Source: Lycorma delicatula (Eukaryota; Arthropoda; Insecta; Hemiptera; Fulgoridae). Taken from it: DNA of 64,000 nt. The position numbers were made by a program, and so were the translations under genes. The notes beneath the pieces were generated by a model. It was not told the DNA's origin. It saw only the letters and a program-made list of their open reading frames with translations, and ran no database searches. Of this stretch, positions 10,449-21,274 are shown piece after piece; position 1 is the first letter of the stretch, and each line of letters begins with the position of its first letter. The stretch covers positions 37,889,020 to 37,953,019 of the forward strand of contig NC_134464.1 in the NCBI RefSeq assembly GCF_047948215.1. The letters are read 5' to 3'.

Positions 10449-13406
10449 TCAGTCATTTGACTGGTTTGATGCAGCTCTCCAAGATTCCCTATCTAGTGCT
10501 AGTCGTTTCATTTCAGTATACCCTCTACATCCTACATCCCCAACAATTTGTTTTACATACTCCAAACGTGGCCTGCCTACACAATTTTTCCCTTCTACCT
10601 GTCCTTCCAATATTAAAGCGACTATTCCAGGATGCCTTAGTATGTGGCCTATAAGTCTGTCTCTTCTTTTAACTATATTCTTCCAAATGCTTCTTTCTTC
10701 ATCTATTTGCCGCAATACCTCTTCATTTGTCACTTTATCCACCCATCTGATTTTTAACATTCTCCTATAGCACCACATTTCAAAAGCTTCTAATCTTTTC
10801 TTCTCAGATACTCCGATTGTCCAAGTTTCACTTCCATATAAAGCGACACTCCAAACATACACTTTCAAAAATCTTTTCCTGACATTTAAATTAATTTTTG
10901 ATGTAAACAAATTATATTTCTTACTGAAGGCTCGTTTAGCTTGTGCTATTCGGCATTTTATATCGCTCCTGCTTCGTCCATCTTTAGTAATTTTACTTCC
11001 CAAATAACAAAATTCTTCTACCTCCATAATCTTTTCTCCTCCTATTTTCACATTCAGTGGTCCATCTTTGTTATTTCTACTACATTTCATTACTTTTGTT
11101 TTGTTCTTGTTTATTTTCATGCGATAGTTCTTGCGTAGGACTTCATCTATGCCGTTCATTGTTTCTTCTAAATCCTTTTTACTCTCGGCTAGAATTACTA
11201 TATCATCAGCAAATCGTAGCATCTTTATCTTTTCACCTTGTACTGTTACTCCGAATCTAAATTGTTCTTTAACATCATTAACTGCTAGTTCCATGTAAAG
11301 ATTAAAAAGTAACGGAGATAGGGAACATCCTTGTCGGACTCCCTTTCTTATTAGGGCTTCTTTCTTATGTTCTTCAATTGTTATTGTTGCTGTTTGGTTC
11401 CTGTACATGTTAGCAATTGTTCTTCTATCTCTGTATTTGAACCCTAATTTTTTTAAAATGCTGAACATTATATTCCAATCTACGTTATCGAAAGCCTTTT
11501 CTAGGTCTATAAACGCCAAGTATGTTGGTTTGTTTTTCTTTAATCTTCCTTCTACTATTAATCTGAGGCCTAAAATTGCTTCCCTTGTCCCTATACTTTT
11601 CCTGAAACCAAATTGGTCTTCTCCTAACACTTCTTCCACTCTCCTCTCAATTCTTCTGTATAAAATTCTAGTTAAGATTTTTGATGCATGACTAGTTAAA
11701 CTAATTGTTCTGTATTCTTCACATTTATCTGCCCCTGCTTTCTTTGGTATCATAACTATAACACTTTTTTTGAAGTCTGACAGAAATTCCCCTTTTTCAT
11801 AAATATTACACACCAGTTTGTATAATCTATCAATCGCTTCCTCACCTGCACTGCGCAGTAATTCTACAGGTATTCCGTCTATTCCAGGAGCCTTTCTGCC
11901 ATTTAAATCTTTTAATGCTCTCTTAAATTCAGATCTCAGTATTGTTTCTCCCATTTCATCCTCCTCAACTTCCTCTTCTTCCTCTATAACACCATTTTCT
12001 AATTCATTTCCTCCGTATAACTCTTCAATATATTCCACCCATCTATCGACTTTACCTTTCGTATTATATATTGGTGTACCATCTTTGTTTAACACATTAT
12101 TAGATTTTAATTTATGTACCCCAAAATTTTCCTTAACTTTCCTGTATGCTCCGTCAATTTTACCAATGTTCATTTCTCTTTCCACTTCTGAACACTTTTC
12201 TTTAATCCACTCTTCTTTCGCCAGTTTGCATTTCCTATTTATAGCATTTCTTAATTGCCGATAGTTCCTTTTACTTTCTTCATCATTAGCATTCTTATAT
12301 TTTCTACGTTCATCCATCAGCTGCAATATATCGTCTGAAAACCAAGGTTTTCTACCAGTTCTCTTTATTCCGCCTAAGTTTGCTTCAGCTGATTTAAGAA
12401 TTTCCTTTTTAACATTCTCCCATTCTTCTTCTACATTTTCTACCATATCTTTTTTACTCAGACCTCTTGCGATGTCCTCCTCAAAAATCTTCTTTACCTC
12501 CTCTTCCTCAAGCTTCTCTAAATTCCACCGATTCATCTGACAACTTTTCTTCAGGTTTTTAAACCCCAATCTACATTTCATTATCACCAAATTATGGTCG
12601 CTATCAATGTCTGCTCCAGGGTAAGTTTTGCAGTCAACGAGTTGATTTCTAAATCTTTGCTTAACCATGATATAATCTATCTGATACCTTCCAGTATCGC
12701 CTGGCTTTTTCCAAGTGTATATTCTTCTATTATGATTTTTAAATTGGGTGTTGGCAATTACTAAATTATACTTCGTGCAAAACTCTATAAGTCGGTCCCC
12801 TCTTTCATTCCTTTTGCCCAGCCCGTATTCACCCACTATATTTCCTTCCTTGCCTTTTCCAATGCTTGCATTCCAATCTCCAACTATTATTAAATTTTCA
12901 TCTCCCTTTACGTGTTTAATTGCTTCATCAATCTCTTCGTATACACACTCTACCTCATCATCATCATGGGCGCTTGTAGGCATATAAACGTTAACAATCG
13001 TTGTCGGTTTAGGTTTTGATTTTATCCTTATTACAATGATTCTATCGCTATGCGTTTTGAAATACTCCACTCTCCTCCCTATCTTCTTGTTCATCACGAA
13101 ACCTACTCCTGCCCGCCCATTATTTGACGCTGAGTTAATTACTCTAAAATCACCTGACCAAAAGTCGCCTTCCTCTTCCCACCGAACCTCACTAATTCCT
13201 ACTATATCCACATTCACCCTATCCATTTCCCTTTTTAAATTTTCTAGCCTACCAACCTTTTTTAAGCTTCTAACATTCCACGCTCCGACTCGTAGAATGT
13301 TATTTTTTAATTTTCTGGTGACCCCTTCCTTAGTAGTCCCCACCCGGAGATCCGAACGGGGGACTATTTTACCTCCGGAATATTTTACCAAGGAAGGCGC
13401 CTCCAT
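10449..13406 (-). CDS. RTE-type endonuclease/reverse transcriptase (985 aa), intact
   Basis: This single ORF encodes the enzyme for target-primed reverse transcription. Residues of about 38-275 form an APE-type endonuclease: LRVGAWNVRSL, ISEVRW (catalytic Glu), GDWNASIG, and SDHN near the domain end. The reverse transcriptase spans about 480-780 with KAPGIDGIPVELL, the LEKAFDNVDW strand, GVRQGCSLSPLLFNLYME and the catalytic FADD box. The C-terminal part has the GHILRHPG and GRPRLEYVKQI segments typical of RTE-like proteins (database names often read craniofacial development protein 2-like). No internal stop or frameshift interrupts it, unlike the other copies in the window. The ATG at 13406 is chosen because it opens the conserved MEAPSLVKYSGGK start. 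Catalytic residues appear intact, so activity is possible. Confidence 0.95.
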   Translation of the reverse strand: MEAPSLVKYSGGKIVPRSDLRVGTTKEGVTRKLKNNILRVGAWNVRSLKKVGRLENLKREMDRVNVDIVGISEVRWEEEGDFWSGDFRVINSASNNGRAGVGFVMNKKIGRRVEYFKTHSDRIIVIRIKSKPKPTTIVNVYMPTSAHDDDEVECVYEEIDEAIKHVKGDENLIIVGDWNASIGKGKEGNIVGEYGLGKRNERGDRLIEFCTKYNLVIANTQFKNHNRRIYTWKKPGDTGRYQIDYIMVKQRFRNQLVDCKTYPGADIDSDHNLVIMKCRLGFKNLKKSCQMNRWNLEKLEEEEVKKIFEEDIARGLSKKDMVENVEEEWENVKKEILKSAEANLGGIKRTGRKPWFSDDILQLMDERRKYKNANDEESKRNYRQLRNAINRKCKLAKEEWIKEKCSEVEREMNIGKIDGAYRKVKENFGVHKLKSNNVLNKDGTPIYNTKGKVDRWVEYIEELYGGNELENGVIEEEEEVEEDEMGETILRSEFKRALKDLNGRKAPGIDGIPVELLRSAGEEAIDRLYKLVCNIYEKGEFLSDFKKSVIVMIPKKAGADKCEEYRTISLTSHASKILTRILYRRIERRVEEVLGEDQFGFRKSIGTREAILGLRLIVEGRLKKNKPTYLAFIDLEKAFDNVDWNIMFSILKKLGFKYRDRRTIANMYRNQTATITIEEHKKEALIRKGVRQGCSLSPLLFNLYMELAVNDVKEQFRFGVTVQGEKIKMLRFADDIVILAESKKDLEETMNGIDEVLRKNYRMKINKNKTKVMKCSRNNKDGPLNVKIGGEKIMEVEEFCYLGSKITKDGRSRSDIKCRIAQAKRAFSKKYNLFTSKINLNVRKRFLKVYVWSVALYGSETWTIGVSEKKRLEAFEMWCYRRMLKIRWVDKVTNEEVLRQIDEERSIWKNIVKRRDRLIGHILRHPGIVALILEGQVEGKNCVGRPRLEYVKQIVGDVGCRGYTEMKRLALDRESWRAASNQSND

Positions 13407-13554
13407 TGTTGCTATGTGAAAATGCAGAGAGCCACATTTTCTTGGAAAAAAAGCAGCTGTAGTTTTCCATTGCTTTCAGCTGCGCAGTACTCAGAGGACT
13501 GAGTGATGTTGATACGGCCGTTTAAGTCATTGTGACTCACGCCCCTAACAACTA

Positions 13555-13580
13555 CTGAAAGAGCTGCTGCCCTCTTTCAG
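13555..13580 (-). promoter_or_regulatory. Hairpin in the RTE 5' UTR
   Basis: A perfect 9-bp inverted repeat (ctgaaagag, loop of 8, ctctttcag) lies in the 5' UTR of the RTE element. RTE and related LINEs in some arthropods carry self-cleaving HDV-like ribozymes at the 5' end. I see only this stem and cannot show a ribozyme fold. Confidence 0.45.
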
Positions 13581-13744
13581 GAATCATTCCTTAGTCTGGC
13601 TCTCAACAGATACCTCTCCGATATGGTTGCACCTTCGGTCCAGCTACTCTGTATCCCTGAGCACTCAAGCCCCCTCACCAACGGCAAGGTCTCATGATTC
13701 ATAGAGGAGGTGTGAATACATATATACATATATGTATATACAAA

Positions 13745-15226
13745 TTTTTATGAATTTTGTTACAGCAATTAAACTTAATAACTTATTATGTACATTTCTT
13801 GGCTTACCATATTTCAAGAATATTTTGAGTATTTATCAGTTAACAACTGTACATCATTTGATTTTTTTTCATCATTGTTAATAAAATTGAAATGCAACAT
13901 GTACTTATAATTTAACTCAATTATTCTTTTTGTAGAAGACAATTATTCTTTTATAATGTAAAGAATAGCCATGAAAAGCAACTGATTTTGTTTGATTTCA
14001 TGTGTAAAATAAATGAAATAAGAATCAAATTATTGTCATGACAGTCATCTTTTCACTTAGATACCTCCTTAATTATAATAAAAATGAATTTTATATATGT
14101 TTACAGATAGAGAATGAGTTTTGATAGATGAAACAAAGCAATATCTTCATTTAACGTATTATTTTAATAGAAAATATACTGTGCAAAAATTTAGAAGTGA
14201 TTTCACAAGTTTTTTTGTTTTTGATAATGGAAATTCTGTTTAGTCCTTTATTGTTTTAATTGCTTTGACAATGAATCTCTTGCCTGACGGGGGCTTGAAA
14301 ATTAAATGAAACCATGCTTGCACCTCTTTGTCAAAATTTGTTGAATATACTTATAAAGTAGATGGCACATAAATATTTCATGAATTTTAAATACCAGAGC
14401 AATCAAAGCAAGTGGAAACCTATATAAAATTGTAAAAAATAATAAGAAAATAAATGATGCATTTCATTCTATAAAAATATTAAATATGATTTTAAAAAAA
14501 TAATATAAAAATTAGTAAAAGGATCAGGTGGTATACAGATATCCTGTATCGATTTTTGTTACCATTCAACATTATTGTTAGCTGAAAATTTTAGCTCGGC
14601 CAAGTAGGTTCATATAACATACATTCCTGGATGCGATATAGATTTGTTACCATCTACATCAGTGAACCTTAATTCAGAATAATGTTTTTGCATTTATTCT
14701 TGGTAAAGCGCTCTGATCTTGTACAAGAGGAATCCTTGCTGCCTTAAAAGGAGCTTAGAATTTTTTTGAGCGAGTTGTCTTGTTTAGCAATCTTCTGTAG
14801 ATTATTCCTTTCTAACCTTCTAACTTCCACTTTTTTCCTTTATTTTCTTCCACCTTGATTTATTAAAAGGGTGTTTTTCAATGATTTCTCAATAGATATC
14901 CAACGATGCGGGGTCCGTAAAAAATTCAATATTCTTTGTATCTATCTAGTCTGGAGGAGGGTCTTTTCTTGTGTACCTTCCTAGCTAGCGATTCTATTTG
15001 TGTAAAAAATGTCTATATAAATACTTCTACCTCAGGTTAAATATTTAAGGAGTAAAAATGGACCACCTAATGATTCCTAATAAATATTTTTGTTAGAAAA
15101 AGTTCAGTGCTATCATACATGAAATGAATTTAATAACTAAAACAAAACTATATTAATTTCACAACCTCTAAATGAATTTGTCTTATTTTCTTTTGTTTCA
15201 GGTAACTCAACGGTTCATTTAATATT
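13745..15226. other. AT-rich spacer, nothing firm
   Basis: No gene was recognised. On the minus strand around 14270-14335 a short frame reads FDKEVQAWF, reminiscent of a transposase C-terminus, but it is too short to call. Confidence 0.4.
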
Positions 15227-16260
15227 TTAAGGGAGAGCTGCCATGTAAGTGGCCCTCCTTACATTGTGGTACTCCCTTTTATTGTAGGATAATTTTCTAC
15301 TAAAGGTATTTACTTTTGTTATTATTGTTTAATATTATAAATTTTCATGTTAAAAATAAGTTGTGTAGTTTTAAAGTTGATAGTATAATATTCTTATAAA
15401 ATCGCGGTAGGTGCCTAGTCCCAGTAGGGTCCCCTGATAGGAACTTTCCTTTAGGGAATTTTTTATGTCTATTTTTGTGTATGTTTCTATTTCAGGTTCA
15501 ACATAAATTTTACATTAAGATTACTTAGATAAGCAGTGTAAATTAAGTTTTATGAAAATAGATATAAATTTTGTATATGCTGTGTATGTTTTTTCAGGTA
15601 CAACGTAGATATTATTTTATTATTAGTTAAGTCGCATCTGCGATCCCAATGCCTAGTCCCAGTAGGGTCCCCTGATAGGAAATTTCCTTTAGGGAATTTT
15701 TTATGTCTATTTTTGTGTATGTTTCTATTTCAGGTTCAACATAAATTTTACATTAAGATTACTTAGATAAGCAGTGTAAATTAAGTTTTATGAAAATAGA
15801 TATAAATTTTGTATATGCTGTGTATGTTTTTTCAGGTACAACGTAGATATTATTTTATTATTAGTTAAGTCGCGTCCGCGATCCCAATGCCTAGTCCCAG
15901 TAGGGTCCCCTGATAGGAAATTTCTTTAGGGAATTTTTTATGTCTATTTTTGTGTATGTTTCTATTTCAGGTTCAACATAAATTTTACATTAAGATTTCT
16001 TAGATAAGCAGTGTAAATTAAGTTTTATGAAAATAGATATAAATTTTGTATATGCTGTGTATGTTTTTTCAGGTACAACGTAGATATTATTTTATTATTA
16101 GTTAAGTCGCGTCCGCGATCCCAATCCCTAATAGGGTCCTCCTCCCTAAGGGGGAGGTTTTTAGTCGGTGAGAGCCCGACACTACCGTCTGTTGCGGGCG
16201 CAGACGGTGGCTGGTAGAGCTTTTCCTCCTCCTACGCAAAACAAAAAAAAAAAAAAAAAA
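15227..16260 (+). mobile_element. 3' end of a poly(A) LINE or long SINE-like element
   Basis: The segment begins near agggagagctgccatgtaag, passes through three 238-bp tandem repeats, and ends in a GC-rich block (ggtgagagcccgacac) followed by acgcaaaac and an A-run of about 18. A GC-rich 3' UTR running into poly(A) is typical of R1/Jockey-type LINEs or their derived SINEs. A stem ACCGTCTG with CAGACGGT lies just before the tail. No reverse-transcriptase coding sequence is present, so the copy is 5'-truncated or non-autonomous. The left boundary is uncertain. Confidence 0.6.
15412..16124 (+). repeat. Three 238-bp tandem repeats
   Basis: Units start at 15412, 15650 and 15888 with tgcctagtcccagtagggtc and are nearly identical (a few substitutions and one single-base deletion). 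A degenerate fourth start lies at 16125. Each unit holds two pyrimidine tracts ending in AG (tatttcaggttcaac and ttttttcaggtacaac) that look like splice acceptors. The near identity implies recent duplication or homogenisation. Confidence 0.97.
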
Positions 16261-16261
16261 A

Positions 16262-16884
16262 TTAACAGTTCATATTAAGTGCATTACTAATCTTTTTGGA
16301 AAGTGATTTTGAGTTGTAGGTGCTATACCAGGAGTACGTTTAAATTCATGGAAGCTGTGACAAAAAAAAATGGTTACTGATTCTCAAATGCAATTGAAAG
16401 TGGAAAATGATTATTGAAGATAAGGAAAATTTTAATTAAAGTGACTATCAACCGTAGTTTCAAATCTGGATTGAATAAAAAGTAAGTACCGTAAATGTAA
16501 GTACCGTAAATAGAATTTTTAAAACGCAGCAAAACATAAAAAAAAAAATTATGTATATCTAGAATTGCATATGGTGATTTTAACAAATTTTGGGTGCTGA
16601 ATTTAAAACTTATAAAATTTTGTGTAATATATCGAATTTTTAGATACATACGATTTATTTACCAATAAATGCATAATCAGTGTGATAACAATATTTCAAA
16701 AAAGTTATTATTCATGTGTATTCATTTACAATTTGTTTAAATTAGCTAAATATGTGTTTATTCAAATACAGATGAATTGAAATATATTCAATACAGTTTT
16801 TAAATGTTTAAATCATTGTTAACTGAACTTTTAAAATATGTTGACAAATGTTTTCACTCGTGCAATGTTTGATCAGTTTCTCTA
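16262..16884. other. AT-rich spacer, nothing recognised
   Basis: Includes a short tandem taagtaccgtaaa at about 16480-16515. No coding signature. Confidence 0.5.
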
Positions 16885-17390
16885 AATAAAAACCAACAAC
16901 AGTCGTCAATCATTCTAGCATCCCATCTTCCTTGGTACTGATGCTTCATATCAGAATATCCTGACAGAAATGCTCTCCCTCCTCATCAGTGACAGAGCCC
17001 AAGTTTTCAGGATAAAGTCTTAAGTGGGAGTGTAGGAAATGAATTTTTAATGACATCCTACATGCTAAATTTTTTTTTTTAACAAAACACATAGTTTTCA
17101 TATTTTCTGTTGCCTAACAAATCAACATCTTTGAAGAACTTCCATGCAGCTAATTCACATTCGCTAAGTTTATCCTCAAATGTTATATCCTTAAGCATTG
17201 TTTTGATTTGTGGACCGATAAATATACTCTCCTTGAACTTACCATCACTCAATTTAGGAAAACTTATTGTTAAATAATTGTTACATAATCTATCATAATC
17301 ACAATGCGGTAATGCATATAAAGTACAACAGACGCAAGAGATAGAATTGCTTTCACTTTCATGTTTACACTTCACTTTTTCATGTTTCAC
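16885..17390 (-). pseudogene. Decayed C-terminal part of an uncharacterised multi-copy arthropod protein
   Basis: The open part (17079-17390) includes SFPKLSDGKFKES, IFIGPQIK and a later LGNRKYENY. Downstream on the same strand, in other frames, KIHFLHSHL and YPENLGSVTDEEGEHF are followed after a frameshift by HQYQGRWDARM. This order (KFP-LS-KLKEG-FVGPQI, then SLK-HFLHSHLDFFPENLG, then SDE-GERFHQDI, then RYQGRW) is known to me from a large uncharacterised arthropod family that occurs in many copies per genome and looks mobile. The copy is broken by a T-run indel near 17070 and by a frameshift after CQDI. I know no demonstrated biochemical function. A fragment of the same family's N-terminal region lies at 31150-31500. 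Confidence 0.7.
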
Positions 17391-17399
17391 TTTTTTTGT

Positions 17400-18870
17400 T
17401 TACAAACGCGACCAGTCCCAGTGTTGAACAGAGTGAAGGTGTCGCTTGTACAGGTGAAAGATTTACTGTGTTTTAGTAGGCTTGGCCTACTCTGGGTAGA
17501 AGACAATGGGTTTCAGCCCTTGCTTTCCTTATTAAGCCCGGCATGAAATGCTTTTTTCTTGACAATGGCAATGTCGTTTTGTGGGACTTTTATCTCAATA
17601 TCTTGTCACATTCAATACTTTGTTTATGGAAAATGACATATATAAATGTCTATAATTATTTTATTGACTTTTTCCAAACTGCAATTCTTCCTAAGTAGAA
17701 ATAAAAAAATTACTGTAACAGCTGTGTGCATGTTTTAAATTAAATATTTAAACTTCAATCAGGTTTAATATAATTCTTAATTACAAAAAATTGTTCATAT
17801 CTTCTTATGCAATTTTAGGACAAATGGATAAAAACTGGTTTTACTTTAGTAAAACCAGTGCCACTCTCGGGCACTTGTTGCACCACAACACCAACTTTTG
17901 TAGAAATGATTTTAAAAATCCATCACCCATCCATTTCTGAGCCCCTTTTTAGTTTCATTATACCGATTAACAGACAAATCTTTATCTTAATAAAGAGAAG
18001 GTATTCAAGCAGTATCCAAACAATAGGAGTAACAATAAAAATCTCCAACTTGAACAGACAACTAAAGCCTTTGAGTGGCTTATAGCATAAGGTTATGCAT
18101 TTTCATTCAGAAAAATAACAGCCATCGAGAGCAGCCTCACCATTCGATTTGTCTAACATCCTTCAATTCATAATGAGGCTCTGATATGGCTGCAATCCCA
18201 AGCTCCATCAATTCTGCTAGTAGATTCTTTTGTTCCCAAAATGTTGTGACAATCATTTTTCAATTCAATAATATCATCTGTATGGCTCACTTCTCTCTGA
18301 TATCATGATTATGTCGCCCATAATATTAGTATAAACATGAGATTATCATCTCTACAGATTTTAGTTTCACCGTATGCTTGCTCATAAAAAATGAATTACA
18401 AAACACAGAAATACAAGTTTGAAACAGCGACATCATCATGTCTTTCATCAATTGCTCCTTTACCAGCACTAAACTGAATGAAGAAGTGGTTGAACAAGTG
18501 ATTACATAATAAATTCCTGATCTGTGATTTCTGTGTTATACAAATCATGCAAGATACAAGTGATACCATATGAAGTTGATTTCTTTACATTTATTATGAA
18601 ACGATATAACCATTCAATGTGAATAGAGTAAAAGGACCAATTTCAGGGCTGAATATCAGCCATAGTTTAGTTAGCTTCGTGCTGGTATGCAATAATTTTG
18701 AGGCAAAGGCATCAGAAAAACAATTAAAATATCCATTTTCCTCAGCAAGCCTAACTCATGATGTTGAGTTTTTATTAAGACTGGATCAGCGTTTCTTTGA
18801 GATATGTGTCATGTCAGGTTATCTGTTGAGTTGTGACACCTTCAGAGACATATAAATAATAAATATTAAT
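17400..18870. other. Unassigned region, possible decayed coding DNA
   Basis: The base composition is less AT-biased than the flanks. Plus-strand frames at 17858-18085 and 18619-18855 and a minus-strand stretch near 18130-18240 (reading FWEQKNLLAELMELGIAAIS) look coding-like, but none was recognised and all are broken. This may be a further part of a dead element. Confidence 0.35.
17834..17859. repeat. Perfect 11-bp inverted repeat
   Basis: actggttttac, loop ttta, gtaaaaccagt. This 26-base perfect hairpin could be the end of a small palindromic element or a structured RNA on either strand. No partner signal was seen. Confidence 0.8.
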
Positions 18871-20725
18871 TATTATTATTATTATTGTGAATTAGACTTC
18901 TTAAGTCGATTGGAATCCCTTTTACTCAAATAGATTCCATGATTATCAATTACATTTTTGAGCTTTGTCTTTGATAAAATTCTGGATTTATCTCTTAGAC
19001 TGAGGCAATAGCTACTTTCTTAATGTCCCCTTAACAGAGTGATATTTGTTTTCTTATGAAACTTATTTCCCAATTTCCCAGGCAAATTATTATATTAAAA
19101 AGTACAACATACTAGACTTGAATATCTTGATGAATTAATTTACATTTGTTATAATTTAATTCACCGAATTTCTTCATAACATAAAGCATAAAGATAATTT
19201 TATAATTTATTTGTGGATTGAATTGTGTGAACTGTATATCATTAAACAAATAATTATACTAATACTACTTGTAGATTTGTTTGTTATTTATTTGCATTAA
19301 TTTAATAATTTAATAATATTTAATTTTATGGTAAATTTTCTTTTTCAGCAATCTCAGAAGGAGTACTGATATGGCGGAGTTTTATCCCACAATTTAATCA
19401 GAAATAAAATCTTCATTTTCATTAAATTGGATTGGAGAGGAAACGGTAAATCAATGAGTTTTTAATTTAATTATTATAATATATAAAATGTGCAACACAA
19501 TAAGTAAAAACCATTAAAAAATTAATGTAGAAAAATGGTAACATCAACGCACAATTAAGTGTCCAGCAGCTATATCATAGTTTATAAATGTAATTAAATT
19601 ACATTATATCAAAAATTAGTTGTCTTTAAGATCAATACAATATTAGTAATGAAGCGATTAATTTGGATAACATCTAAAGTTCCAAGTTAACTTCAAGTCT
19701 TTTAGATTCAGATATCCAAGAGAAATGGCATATCCTGGTGGGTTTCAATGTATCTATCAAAGAGAGAAACGATCTTCTTAATTTTAAAGGGAAAATATAA
19801 ATATAAAATACACTTTCATGATTTATTACACCTTCAAATCTAACATTTTTCTCTGAGATCATTCTGTTATTATGTTACATTACTTTGTTCTTAGTGTATT
19901 AAATTCTTAAGTTTACAAATATATTATTTTTCATTTTACCTTCAAATAACTTTTGTGAATAAAAAGAAAACAAAAACACAAAAAAAAATGGTGATGTGGT
20001 GGTTGTAACTTTTAAAATATTGTTACCATAACTTTATATGTAAATTACAATACTATTGCAAACAATAATTCCATTTTACAATTTAATTTAATCTTCACTG
20101 TAGTTATTCTCTCTTTTTAGAGCTTAATTTATTGTTAAATTTATTACAAAATGAAGCTTTATTTGTCACACAATTACTAGTTTATCAGAAAATGTAATTA
20201 TATCAAATATTATCAAGATACCTCAAAACATACTGAGAAATAATAAAAAAACAAAAACAAAAATGGGACAGATAATATAGATAGATACATAGAACTTTTG
20301 ATGGTAATAAATGAACTTTTTTTCTGTTTTTCATACACTGAATCAGTTCTTTAAGTATGTTCTGCATTACCTATCCAAATGCTACTTGATCAGAGTAAGA
20401 TATGTATTATTACGTACTTAAAATATCATACTCAAATGCGTGATAACTAAAAGAAAGTGTATACTTATATTGCTATGTTTATTCTTGATAAATATTATTG
20501 TGCAGTGTACTGACAAGGACAGCATAACAGCAAGTGCACCATTATATTTATAAGGTAATTTAATTTTTATATTTCCATTAGCAAACATATCTTACAAGAC
20601 ATAGCCATTTCCCAGTTTTTGGAAAATATTTTAAATTCTTTAAGATAAAATAATTTCATTTTCAGTTTTCTGAAATATTGGAAAACATTTATTTATACCG
20701 ATAAAACAACATAGTAGCTGTGGTA
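18871..20725. other. AT-rich spacer, nothing recognised
   Basis: A short ATT microsatellite lies near 18865-18885. No gene or repeat family was identified. Confidence 0.5.
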
Positions 20726-21270
20726 TCAGTATCTGAAAAGAAACTTGCTTTTCAAGTTGTACCTCACAAATTGTATACAAGTAGTAGAAATTTTATCATT
20801 TGCCAATGTAAATTTAGGTCCTCGCTTGAAGATGTAGAGTGTGGAGCACCTCAGGGAAACGTTTTTGCTTTCTTTATCGTTAATTAATGATCTGCCGCAA
20901 AATCTTGAGCCATTCATTACAACTCTTTTCACAGATGACACAACTGTATCTATTTCTAAAGATAATTAATAAAAATGGATTGAAACTTTCACAATTGCAG
21001 CTTTAAAAAAATTTCACTGGATGGGTTGTAACAATGTAACTTAAAATATGGATAAAACTGTCATCACATTGTTCTTCTTGGTTAAACATAACATTGCAGA
21101 TTGTGTGGCCTGAATTCCCATTATATTGATAGTAATTTTGTTCACAAAGCAAAACCTTCTGGTTTTTTATTTGATAAATTCTTGTGGGATGATAAAACTG
21201 ATTTTGTTTACCAAAATGGAGTGAACAGTTTTTCTCTGAGGAATGTTTATAAAACACTAAGCTTGTAATC
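20726..21270 (+). pseudogene. Reverse-transcriptase relic of a Jockey/CR1-like LINE
   Basis: Read on the plus strand across frameshifts, the region gives YLTNCIQVV, then CGAPQGNVFA, then VNDLPQNLEPF, then LFTDDTTVSIS, then LNMDKTVITLFF and later a LWDDKTDFVYQ-like stretch. These match, in order, the SYLTNR-Q-V strand, the G-PQG-VL box, the INDLP helix, the catalytic F-DDT box (normally ADDT) and the LN-KT strand of Jockey/CR1-type reverse transcriptases. Stops and frameshifts are present, and no 5' or 3' element ends were found. The minus-strand frames here are shadows. Confidence 0.75.
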
Positions 21271-21274
21271 ATTA

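Larger units (their letters stand above)
10430..13720 (-). mobile_element. Near full-length RTE-clade LINE
   Basis: The element runs on the minus strand from about 13720 (5' end) to an A-rich 3' end near 10430. The length of about 3.3 kb fits full-length RTE elements. It has a 5' UTR of about 310 bases with a hairpin, one long ORF, and a very short 3' UTR ending in gactgaagacaaaa. Other partial copies of the family are at 10077-10188, 29540-30420, 55605-57325 and about 41077-41130. Both flanks are TA-rich and a target-site duplication such as atatatgtat is possible but not resolved. Confidence 0.92.

Noticed and set aside
10426..13419. Several plus-strand reading frames (for example 11818-12264 and 13036-13419).
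   Set aside because: They are antisense shadows of the RTE ORF on the minus strand, and their translations are low-complexity Ser/Leu/Phe-rich text.
17858..18855. Plus-strand frames as small host genes.
   Set aside because: There is no recognisable domain, no splice context, and the region is broken in every frame; kept only as unassigned DNA.
20726..21272. Minus-strand frames (71 and 89 residues).
   Set aside because: The plus strand reads as a reverse transcriptase relic, so these are shadows.
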